Assembly (NCBI RefSeq): GCF_000003605.2
Contig: NW_003155287.1
Span: forward strand, 1-11,097
Length of the DNA: 11,097 bases
Direction: 5' to 3'
Source: Saccoglossus kowalevskii
Lineage: Eukaryota > Hemichordata > Enteropneusta > Harrimaniidae
The notes beneath the pieces were generated by a model. The model was not told the DNA's origin. It made no database searches and saw nothing but the letters and a program-made list of their open reading frames with translations. Numbering within the stretch: the stretch's first letter is position 1; each line of letters begins with the position of its first letter. Both the position numbers and the translations under genes were made by a program. This document shows positions 1 to 11,097 of this stretch, piece after piece.

Positions 1-1022
1 TGTGGTGCATCTCCCACAGTGCATTGCACTATACAGCCACTACAATGCCTTGTGGTACATCTCCCACAGTGCATTGCACTATACAGCTGCTACAGTGCAT
101 TGTAGTACAGCTCCCACTGTGTATTGTACAATACAGCTGCTACAATGCCTTGTGGTATATCTCCCATAGTGCATTGCATTATACAGCCGCTACAAGCCTT
201 GTGGTACATCTCCCACAGTGCATTGCACTATACAGCCGCTACAATGCCTTGTGGTACATCTCCCGAGTGCATTGCACTATACAGCCGCTACAATGCCTTG
301 TGGTACATCTCCCACAGTGCATTGCACTATACAGCCGCTACAATGCATTGTGGTACATCTCCCATAGTGCATTACACAATACAGCCGCTACAATGCCATG
401 TGGTACATCTCCCACAGTGCATTGCACTATACAGCCGCTACAATGCCTTGTGGTACATTTCCCACAGTGCATTGCACTATACAGCCGCTACAGTGCATTG
501 TGGTACATCTCCCACAGTGCATTGCACTATACAGCCACTACAATGCCTTGTGGTACATCTCCCACAGTGCATTGCACTATACAGCTGCTACAGTGCATTG
601 TAGTACATCTCCCACTGTGTATTGTACAATACAGCCGCTACAATGCCTTGTGGTACATCTCCCATAGTGCATTGCATTATACAGCCGCTACAATGCCTTG
701 TGGTACATCTCCCACAGTGCATTGCACTATACAGCCACTACAATGCCTTGTGGTACTTCTCCCACAGTGCATTGCACTATACAGCCGCTACAGTGCATTG
801 TGGTACATCTCCCACAGTGCATTGCACTAAACAGCCACTACAATGCCTTGTGGTACATCTCCCATAGTGCATTGCACTATACAGCCACTACAATGCCTTG
901 TGGTACATCTCCCATAGTGCATTGCACTATACAGCCGCTACAATGCCTTGTGGTACATCTCCCACAGTGCATTGCACTATACAGCCACTACAATGCCTTG
1001 TGGTACATCTCCCATAGTGCAT
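1..1022. repeat. 50-bp minisatellite array, about 20.5 copies
   Basis: Twenty full copies plus a partial one lie head to tail; the units starting at 1, 51, 101, 151, 200, 250, 299 and every 50 bp to 999 can be read off directly. The unit runs from TGTGGTACATCTCCC to CGCTACAATGCCT. Copies at 151 and 250 are 49 bp because of single-base losses. Variants are few and recurrent: ACAGTG/ATAGTG, CCGCT/CCACT/CTGCT and TGCCT/TGCAT. Each unit carries two small dyads, TGTGG...CCACA and AGTGC-ATT-GCACT. The unit lacks stop codons in all three forward frames, so long repetitive open frames appear, but nothing supports translation. The array continues off the left edge. Confidence 0.97.
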
Positions 1023-1035
1023 ACATAATAAACTA

Positions 1036-1107
1036 CAGCTCCTATGGTGCATTGTACATCAACTCCGATGGTGAATTACACAACAGTTCCCATGGTGCCC
1101 TACACAG
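1036..1107. repeat. three 24-bp tandem units bordering the minisatellite
   Basis: Three consecutive 24-bp units (1036-1059, 1060-1083, 1084-1107) share the pattern CARYTCCNATGGTGNNNTAC. They start 14 bp after the last recognisable 50-bp copy. They resemble each half of the 50-bp unit (CTCCCACAGTGCATTGCAC and CCGCTACAATGCCTTGTGG), so they look like a diverged or ancestral edge of the same array. Confidence 0.75.
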
Positions 1108-1458
1108 TTCCTGAAATTTACCTCTCAAAATAAAGTAAGCCATACAAACATGGCCTTGAGTGATTGAATACCACAAACTTGTAAGCTATCTGCAGTGTTC
1201 CAACATATTAGGGTTTGTTGCTATGCCAACTGATTTTATCATTTCACATGGTAATCACAATAATCCGCGAGTTCTGCATATAATATGAAATAGAAATGAT
1301 TGCATTGATACAATTCTAACTGAGATAAAGAAAATAGGTTGCAGAAAAAGTTACATTAAAAGTGTGATGCTCAAATAAGTTGCATTGCTAGGTACTTGCA
1401 TATAACATTGTTTAGATTTCTAGATCAGTTTCATACAATATTATGTAATATTTAGTTT

Positions 1459-1464
1459 TTTATT
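1459..1464 (-). terminator. candidate NT5 polyadenylation signal
   Basis: TTTATT on the plus strand reads AATAAA on the minus strand, about 550 nt beyond the NT5 stop codon. I saw no canonical AATAAA or ATTAAA closer to the stop. In DNA this AT-rich the hexamer may be chance. Confidence 0.22.
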
Positions 1465-1599
1465 TTATGCAGTAGAGTAATTTTTTTCACTGTCTATATC
1501 TTGGTAGTATTTTGAGAAACAAACAATGTAGAAACATTACCCGAGCAATCAGAAGTAAGAGTGGAAAATATGAGGTTCAGAAATCACTTAAGAATAACA

Positions 1600-1616
1600 G
1601 AGAGAGCGAGAGCGCA

Positions 1617-1658
<42 letters not shown>
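1600..1658. repeat. (GA)n microsatellite
   Basis: An interrupted GA/CG-containing start (1600-1619) is followed by an uninterrupted run of AG dinucleotides to about 1658. A small open frame crossing it (from 1561) encodes Arg-Glu repeats and is a product of the repeat, not a gene. Confidence 0.95.
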
Positions 1659-1659
<1 letters not shown>

Positions 1660-2013
1660 TGTGAAAAATTGCACCGTTTTACTATAAATCTACAACTTGG
1701 GCACACCCTACTGTACAAATATGGAAAGACATTAACACAGGCACTGAAACGAATAAATATGACTAAACAAAAATAAATACATAAATATACTACATTTGTT
1801 ATGTGTGTTTAAGTTACAGTCATATTTATCAATTCAAGTGTGTACACTTCTGTTTCAAAAACAACAAAACTTGAAGTCTGATTTATGTATTGAATAAATA
1901 CCCTGATTAAATTATTTACACTTTTTGAACACTGATTTCTGTATTTTGTGCAAATACTTAAAATACAAAATGTTAAACTTATTATTTCAATAAAAATTGT
2001 GAATGATCCGTCC

Positions 2014-5743
<3,730 letters not shown>

Positions 5744-5945
5744 GATACTATATAGGTTAAACAAACCATGGATTAACGTGAATTGTACAGTAGCGGCACT
5801 GCTGGTCAGGTTCTTTCGACTGAACTCTGAAATATCAGAGTGAGCGATTGTTCGTAAGGTCATAGGTTGTAACAATAAGTCAGGTGACATTCTTTTTCCT
5901 ATTATTACCCGAGATGCTTTGCGAGAAATGTAGTTCGCCAACAAA
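5744..5945. promoter_or_regulatory. bidirectional promoter of NT5 and COPS3
   Basis: The two divergent start codons (NT5 at 5743 minus, COPS3 at 5946 plus) leave only 202 bp for both 5' UTRs and both promoters. A CpG cluster covers about 5581-6110 (24 CpG by count, against about 3 in an equal length of nearby intron), as is usual for unmethylated housekeeping promoters. No TATA box lies at a usable distance; TATATAG at 5750-5756 is too close to the NT5 start. A ZNF143-like motif lies next to COPS3. Confidence 0.85.
5916..5934 (-). promoter_or_regulatory. candidate ZNF143/Staf (SBS-type) site
   Basis: On the minus strand this reads ACTACATTTCTCGCAAAGC, matching about 14 of 19 positions of the vertebrate ZNF143 consensus as I recall it (ACTACAATTCCCAGAATGC), with the ACTACA half intact. 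Such sites are enriched in bidirectional promoters. It ends 11 bp before the COPS3 ATG, so it may fall in the 5' UTR. Confidence 0.4.
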
Positions 5946-6000
5946 ATGGCATCTCCCCTTGAGCAGTTTGTGAATTCTGTAAGCACGTTGTCGGCACAAG
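5946..6000 (+). CDS. COPS3: COPS3 exon 1
   Basis: Encodes 18 residues, from [12 protein letters not shown] to LSAQ, plus the first base of Gly19. The donor GTAAGG starts at 6001. It is too short for simple gene finding and was recognised from the conserved CSN3 N-terminus. The junction with exon 2 restores AQG-SFAQLC. Confidence 0.94.
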
Positions 6001-9000
6001 GTAAGGGCGATGTTCGCATTTCTTGAGTGCTTTCAGTAGATGCGCATTAGTATATACAAAAAAGACGTAAAAAACATAGCACAGGGAGCCAGTGCAGACG
6101 TCAGACCAGACCATTATTTGGTTATGTCATGTTATTGGGCAATAAACTGCCTATATAGTTCCCTAACCCTTTGTAGCTCCATGTTCTGATCAAATGTAGA
6201 CTATCCACACACGAGTGGAGGTAACACTGATAATGCCATCAAAAATAACAATCGTTTCTATCTATGCTGATATTGCTTTTTTTAGATTTGAATTGGAATT
6301 GGGGGGGGGGGTTACGGCAGACTATTCGCACTTCAGCAATGTATATATACAAAAGTAATTAGCTCAGCTCACTGTAAAACTAACAAATTGTTTTCTTTTT
6401 TACTCTGTGGACGGATATTACTTGCGTTACAGTGGCTGCAAACAAGATGTACACGGGGAGTTGGCAAACTCCCTTGGAAACTCCCTATGAACATTGCAAT
6501 ATTATATAGCGAGGGACTATTTTATTGACGTTATGAAATGATCTAATAAAAACGATTTCCTACAATTTGTAACGATCTCACTTAACTTTGTGCCACTTTG
6601 GACTAATTAATTATGTACTGTGGCTAAGTTGTTGTCTGTTTTCATATTGCAACATTGTTGTAACTTATATACAAAGGAAGTTGTAAATTATCTATACAAA
6701 TCTTATTTGTATGGGAGTGGATGAGGTTATTAGAATATTGATAAGGACTTTTATAGTTTGTGCCTGCTGTAAGTAGTTGATGGGGGAAACAAGGGAAGCT
6801 TTGCTGTGAGAGTCTGATACAGTGCGCGCCACTGTAACATATACCTCATTTCCCTATAGTATGGTAGATAGAGCATTGAAATATTATATAATGTGTAATG
6901 CAATTGATCACTGAAAGATTGTCTTCGATTTTGTTTAGATGCCCATTGTAAATACAGAAATACGAACAGGTGCTGTGTGAAAGGGGAAAGTCCATAGCCA
7001 TAATCTTGACACAGAGGGCGACATACCCTTGTTACTGTTATGTGCTCAATGTAAAAAGTATTACCAGATACCTAGCTTTTAATTACATTACCAAGATGCA
7101 ATTATTCAAATTAGTAATAATAAACAGAAATAAAGACTACTACCTAATGCAAGCAATACTTGATCACATGTACGTACCCTTTTGTTCAAGTAATGATTCC
7201 TCAATATTTGGTTCTGAATAAATAGTACATGTATGTACCACATATCAAATGCAACAATTCTGGCAACAATTTGCAAGATATCTGGGTCAGAAATTCTTAG
7301 CAAACAGCTGAACATTGCCGTAGATTCGGCTCTGATTGAATTCTCAGCAGCCTAGGGCATTTAGCAAATCCATTGAATTGCATGTGAAGCTAATCAGGCC
7401 TAGCAACTTACTCAAAATTTGATTAGAAGCAAATAGTGTACTTTCCTTTCTAAATTTATACTTGTTATACAAGATTTCATAAAAATAAATTCAGTCAGTC
7501 AGGTTCTGACATGTATAACTTGCAAACGCTGTAACTGCTGTAATTCCAATTCATGGCTAAATTTTTTACTTTATTTGGCTCAAGACTTCAAATAATTTTA
7601 AAGTGCAGTGTCTGTCGTGCCAGCCATGCACAAAACATGAGTCTCATATAAACAAAGATAGCGACTTTGACTATTGTGCAGACCAACAAGAACAAACTGA
7701 GTTGTTAAGTTAATTTTTATGTGATTGAAAAGTATAAAATGTGATTTCATTATGGATTATGGGAAAATCAATGTTTATCAACACAAATATAACACATGTG
7801 TAGCGCAACAACCACTGCCCTTTAACAGACAATACAACTTGAATTGATAACACTTGTGTCCCATTGTCTAAATATTTATGTTTATGTCATATATTTGTAT
7901 GATGTTCTTATTGTATGATGGAGCTCTTTTGACCATCAGGGTGCTTGTTATTAAATGTTCATTTTTTTTGATTAACAATTATATTATTATACTTTTGAAA
8001 ACTACCAGCCAGCCCAATTGCCTTATAGCTTGTTAATTGAATTCTGTAAATCAACAATAATGACATTGCTTATGTAGCTAATTGCATGAAAATGACTTGT
8101 GCTTAATTTCATCTTGATATTGTTGATACTAGGTAGCTTTGCACAACTATGTGATGAAATAAGGAGAAGCACTGACTTACTGGCAAAGAATGCACCTAAT
8201 TTGGATACACTGCTTGGTACATTAGATCCACAATTACATTCATTGGGAGTTCTTGCTGTATTGTAAGTAATAAAACATGATACTGTTCTATATTATTAAT
8301 GTACCATGAGCATATCACCTTTCTAAATTGTGTTCTCCCAAATATAGACCCCTACTACAAACTTTTGTAAACACCTAGATCTGAGTTAGATAGTGTGACA
8401 CAAGCTGTGTTTACAGCGAATAAAAGTCAATTGCTGGAAGAAAATTAATATTTCTTTAATTGTAACTGCATAAAAAACTTGAAAATGTTGGATATATGAC
8501 ATCTCAGTAATCAAATATGACAATAGAACATGTATGCATTGTTATTAATCAATTGTGTCAGTGATGATGCTGGCAGTAAATATAAAGCGCAATGACTATT
8601 ATCTCTTTTCCATTTTCTTAGGAATGTCAAGTTCACTTTACCAGCAAGTTCAGTTCCAGACTTTGAAACCTTATTCTCACAAGTTCAGCTTTTTTTTGCA
8701 ACTTGTAATGGAGAGCATGTTCGTTATGCCACAGAAAGTTGTAAGCATTTTATTGATCTATATACAAGTTAATTTTATATTTCAGTTGCAACAACTATTT
8801 ACAATAGGGTTCTATGTGGCATTTCATTTGCTATACTATACCTATTCAAGTGTTTTTGCAAATGTCATAAACAAAAATAAAAAAATCATTCTAAGAAATG
8901 AAATATTTAAAAAGCTGGATACAATGCCAGATGACTGACAATACAGGTAACCTTATGAGGATAGTGTAACTTTCAGTCAAACTGCTCTATCATAACAAAT

Positions 9001-9694
9001 TTTGTCTATTTTTCAGGGCAAAGTCGCATGAGTAAAATCAGGCACCATTTTTCCCCAAAGAATATCTATAATACTTTACAATCGAGCAGTTTGAATGTGG
9101 CGTTATCTCCAAAATGGCAACAACCAATCAAATCTACAGTCACTAGATATTACATCAAGTGACTTGTGTTTAAAATATTACTTGATGTTTCAAGATTATT
9201 TGTGAAGTACTACTTCTCAGTGTCTTGAGTGTGAAGAAATTGACATTGTCCAGACGGCATTGTCTACAACTGATAATGCATGTATGTGTAAAAAAAGTCT
9301 CACAAGAGGTGGCAAACGAACAGGGGCTTGGTAACCAAGAAGTCACAGTTGTACTGTAAGGCTGTGGCAACTGCTAAATCATATTGAAGAAAATGGTTTT
9401 GAGGCACATCATAGACGAAGAACCACAACTGGCAGTAGTGTTATGAGAAAATAAATACAACAGGTCTTGTACCTGGACATAAATATGCTAATTAGCTGAT
9501 TATGAAGTCAGATTCAACGTCTTCACGTTCTTGTTGACTGTTTACTTTCAGATGCTAACCTGGCTCATCATTTAACTAGAGTGTTGGTTGAGAAAAAGCA
9601 ACCATTGAGAGGTATTGATATAATTGCTAAAGCTATAACTAAAATACAGATTCACCCAGCACAGCTGACTTCATTACATGCTGATATCTGTCAG
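5946..9694 (+). CDS. COPS3: COP9 signalosome subunit 3 (COPS3/CSN3), exons 1-4, 3' part outside window
   Basis: CSN3 is a structural subunit of the eight-protein COP9 signalosome, which removes NEDD8 from cullin-RING ubiquitin ligases in nucleus and cytoplasm. Joining 5946-6000, 8133-8262, 8622-8740 and 9552-9694 gives 149 residues of a protein usually about 420 long. Recognisable stretches: [12 protein letters not shown] at the start; [66 protein letters not shown] and [11 protein letters not shown]. This is the N-terminal helical-repeat region; the C-terminal PCI domain lies beyond the right edge. The ATG has a strong context (A at -3, G at +4). All junctions are GT-AG and in frame (phases 1, 2, 1, 0). 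Compared with the human protein as I recall it there is a two-residue gain near LPASSVPDF. No exon 5 was found up to 11097. Confidence 0.95.
6001..8132 (+). other. COPS3 intron 1, no other gene seen
   Basis: A 2132-bp AT-rich intron. It holds a G11 run (6301-6311) and a small dyad near 6455-6472 (GGGAGTT...AACTCCC). Open frames at about 6970-7315 on both strands have no recognisable domain and overlap each other, so they are taken as chance. No RNA gene or mobile element was recognised. Confidence 0.8.
6301..6311. repeat. poly(G) tract, 11 G
   Basis: An uninterrupted run of 11 G inside COPS3 intron 1. Confidence 0.95.
8133..8262 (+). CDS. COPS3: COPS3 exon 2
   Basis: Acceptor TACTAG (AG at 8131-8132) and donor GTAAGT at 8263. 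The 130 bp encode residues 19-61 plus two bases, including [20 protein letters not shown] and HSLGVLAV, all conserved CSN3 positions. Confidence 0.96.
8622..8740 (+). CDS. COPS3: COPS3 exon 3
   Basis: Acceptor TTCTTAG (AG at 8620-8621) and donor GTAAGC at 8741. The 119 bp encode residues 62-101 plus one base: [18 protein letters not shown] and the [20 protein letters not shown] stretch. A longer open frame from 8555 crosses it in another frame and is a shadow. Confidence 0.96.
8741..9551 (+). other. COPS3 intron 3 with short inverted repeats
   Basis: An 811-bp intron. CAAACTGCTC (about 8979-8988) and its complement GAGCAGTTTG (about 9085-9094) form a 10-bp inverted repeat roughly 115 bp across. 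CATCAAGT (9153-9160) and ACTTGATG (9180-9187) form an 8-bp hairpin stem. Nothing else was recognised; a small MITE relic is possible but unproven. Confidence 0.5.
9552..9694 (+). CDS. COPS3: COPS3 exon 4
   Basis: Acceptor TACTTTCAG (AG at 9550-9551) and donor GTAAGT at 9695. The 143 bp complete Tyr102 and encode up to [11 protein letters not shown] (residue 149), phase 0. The open frame running on past 9694 is intron read-through. Confidence 0.96.
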
Positions 9695-10319
9695 GTAAGT
9701 GTTATAATGCTTCCAGGAAGTAAACTCTATCACTTAGAATACATTGTCATCCACAAAAATCTCATTTTCTTTCTATTAATAAGTTAATGATGGACATGCA
9801 GACATTTTAGTAGTGTTTTTTAGCATGGACTAAGCACTACGTCCATTACGGCTGGCTAATCGCTCATGTGGAGATGAAATCTAGCGAGCTCTGCCTGGAT
9901 CGTTTGCTTTTTCGGTTTCTAGCTTGGGTTGTTGCCGCTGGGTGGCATCTGACATTGTAGTTGGTAGGATAAGTTTTCTTTGTCATTTTTACCGTCGTTT
10001 TCCCTTTTGTGTGTAGTATTTTTCACAACAAAAATAAAACCCGGGTGTCGTAGCTTAATCACTTGTTGATTGCGTTACGTCACCTTTTACTACTGTAATT
10101 CGCTTCCCTCATGCATTTCGTCTTTATTTTATGCTTGATCTACGCATTTAAAAATGAATAGATGTAATGACAGCACCAAGACTCGCTGCCGTTTTTTGGT
10201 CTCCTAGTTTTTGAGTCGACTGTGCAGTGGTTATATTCAGAATTTACCAGCATCCGATATGCTTTTTGCCGTGGCTGTGTGCGAGGTTCGGGGTCTTTGC
10301 CTTGAAGGCGTGTGTTTTT
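9695..10319 (+). other. COPS3 intron 4 (start), CpG-rich from about 9835
   Basis: The first 140 bp resemble the other introns. From about 9840 CpG becomes frequent (about 24 CpG up to 10319) and GC content rises, with no convincing coding frame. It runs directly into the hairpin and tandem array. It may be part of an inserted element or an internal CpG-rich regulatory region; neither can be shown here. Confidence 0.5.
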
Positions 10320-10350
10320 AGCTCCGCTATCGACTTTGTCGAGCGGAGCT
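10320..10350. repeat. hairpin with 9+4 bp stem at edge of the array
   Basis: AGCTCCGCT and AGCGGAGCT are perfect inverted arms, with a further CGAC/GTCG pair inside and a TTT loop; only an AT bulge interrupts the stem. It is followed by the CGT-rich tract at about 10369-10398. Its position suggests a terminal or subterminal structure of a mobile element. Confidence 0.8.
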
Positions 10351-10404
10351 TATCATATGAGTGATTGTTCGTCGTCGTCATCGTCCGTCGTCCGTGTCAA
10401 TGTT

Positions 10405-11097
10405 TTACTTTTTCGACTTCTTTTTGAAAACTACAAGCCTGAATGCTTTGATGCATGGTGTATATGTATCTTGGGCAGACCTCTCTCAGATTTGTTCATT
10501 TCATGATCATATCTTCAATTCTCTAATTTTGGTGAATATTTTTGTAATTTTTGGTAAAAAGTGATATTTTCGACTTCTTGTTAAAAACCGCAAGTCCAAT
10601 TGCTTTGATATTACATATGTAGGTACTACATGTGGATCTCTCTCAGATTTGTTCATTTTGTAATGATATCTTTAGTTCTCTAATTTTGGTGAATATTTTT
10701 GTCATTTTTGGTAAAAAGTGATATTTTCGACTTCTTGTTAAAAACCGCAAGTCTAATTGCTTTGATATTACATATATAGGTACTACATGTGGACCTCTCT
10801 CAGATTTGTTCATTTTGTAATGATATCTTTAATTCTCTAATTTTGGTGAATATTTTTGTCATTTTTGGTAAAAAGTTATATTTTCGACTTCTTGTTAAAA
10901 ACCACAAGTCCAATTGCTTTGATATTACATATATAGGTACTACATGTGGACCACTCTCAAATTTGTTCATTTTGTAATGATATCGTCAATTCTCTATTTT
11001 GGTGAATATTTTTGTCATTTTTGGTAAAAAGTGATATTTTTCGACTTCTTGTTAAAAGCTGCAAGTCCAATTGCTTTGATATTACATATATAGGTAC
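10405..11097. repeat. 157-bp tandem repeat array, about 4.4 copies, open at right edge
   Basis: The anchor CGACTTCTT recurs at 10414, 10571, 10728, 10885 and 11042, exactly 157 bp apart each time. The inner copies are nearly identical; the first (10414-10570) is clearly more diverged, as is common for edge copies. Conserved blocks include CTCTCAGATTTGTTCATTT and TTTTGGTGAATATTTTTGT. The small open frames inside (10312-10564, 10789-10977) are read from the repeat and are not genes. The array lies in COPS3 intron 4. Confidence 0.95.

Larger units (their letters stand above)
1108..2013. other. non-coding flank downstream of the NT5 gene
   Basis: AT-rich sequence without a convincing open frame on either strand. 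The part next to 2013 is presumably the 3' UTR of the minus-strand NT5 gene, but its end cannot be fixed. A (GA)n tract lies at 1600-1658. Otherwise nothing recognisable was seen. Confidence 0.6.

Noticed and set aside
1-1022. CRISPR array
   Set aside because: There is no repeat/spacer alternation; the whole 50-bp unit repeats, and the surroundings are animal genes.
24-1114. Long open frames encoding a repetitive Cys/His/Tyr-rich protein across the left array
   Set aside because: The 50-bp unit has no stop in any forward frame, and because 50 is not a multiple of 3 each frame cycles through all three phases. Open frames are therefore expected in every frame, and single-base indels would break any real coding use.
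1561-1776. Small Arg-Glu-rich protein
   Set aside because: It is made by the (GA)n microsatellite and has no homologous or conserved part.
5744-6019. N-terminal extension of NT5 starting at 6019
   Set aside because: It lies across the promoter and antisense to COPS3 exon 1; the first Met with a plausible leader is at 5743. The open frame itself is noted as a finding.
6449-6492. Repeated GGGAGTT / AACTCCC motifs as a regulatory element
   Set aside because: The dyad is only 7 bp with nothing else around it; chance cannot be excluded.
6970-7315. Overlapping small open frames on both strands in COPS3 intron 1
   Set aside because: They are short, have no recognisable domain, overlap antisense to each other and show no splice or codon-use support.
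8555-8938. Hydrophobic 127-residue open frame
   Set aside because: It overlaps COPS3 exon 3 in a different frame and continues into intron; the COPS3 reading is conserved and bounded by splice sites.
10320-10350. Rho-independent bacterial terminator
   Set aside because: The stem is strong, but no T-run follows and the sequence is eukaryotic intron; a mobile-element terminal hairpin is a better reading.
10312-10977. Small open frames in the right-hand array
   Set aside because: They are read from the 157-bp repeat, shift frame from copy to copy and have no independent coding signal.

Overview
The window is animal (metazoan) nuclear DNA: AT-rich, intron-containing, with GT-AG splice sites, simple repeats, tandem arrays and a decayed non-LTR retrotransposon. 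Protein similarity and repeat style suggest an invertebrate, plausibly marine (lancelet, hemichordate, mollusc or cnidarian), but the sequence alone does not settle the phylum.

The core of the window is a head-to-head gene pair that can be rebuilt exon by exon. On the minus strand, five exons (5743-5450, 5143-5043, 4578-4518, 2689-2575, 2192-2014) give a complete 249-residue 5'(3')-deoxyribonucleotidase of the NT5C/NT5M family, with all HAD-phosphatase motifs and a leader that looks mitochondrial. On the plus strand, four exons (5946-6000, 8133-8262, 8622-8740, 9552-9694) give the first 149 residues of COP9 signalosome subunit 3 (COPS3/CSN3); the rest lies beyond the right edge. All splice phases join in frame. 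The two start codons are 202 bp apart, so 5744-5945 is almost certainly a shared bidirectional promoter, and a CpG-dense stretch surrounds it. COPS3 and NT5M are also divergent neighbours in human (17p11.2), so this looks like a very old conserved pair.

Layout from left to right: a 50-bp minisatellite (1-1022) with a 498-bp higher-order repeat, bordered by three 24-bp units (1036-1107) that resemble its half-unit; AT-rich flank with a (GA)n tract (1600-1658); the NT5 gene, whose third intron holds an antisense, 5'-truncated CR1/L2-like retrotransposon (about 2886-4209); the shared promoter; COPS3 with a 2.1-kb first intron in which nothing else was recognised; and a last, incomplete COPS3 intron (from 9695). 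That intron switches abruptly at about 9835 to CpG-rich DNA, followed by a hairpin (10320-10350), a CGT-rich tract and an exact 157-bp-period tandem array (about 10405-11097) running off the edge. The right-hand part may be one tandem-repeat-bearing mobile element.

The two genes have unrelated biochemical roles (dNMP dephosphorylation; cullin deneddylation complex). What links them is the promoter, not a pathway.
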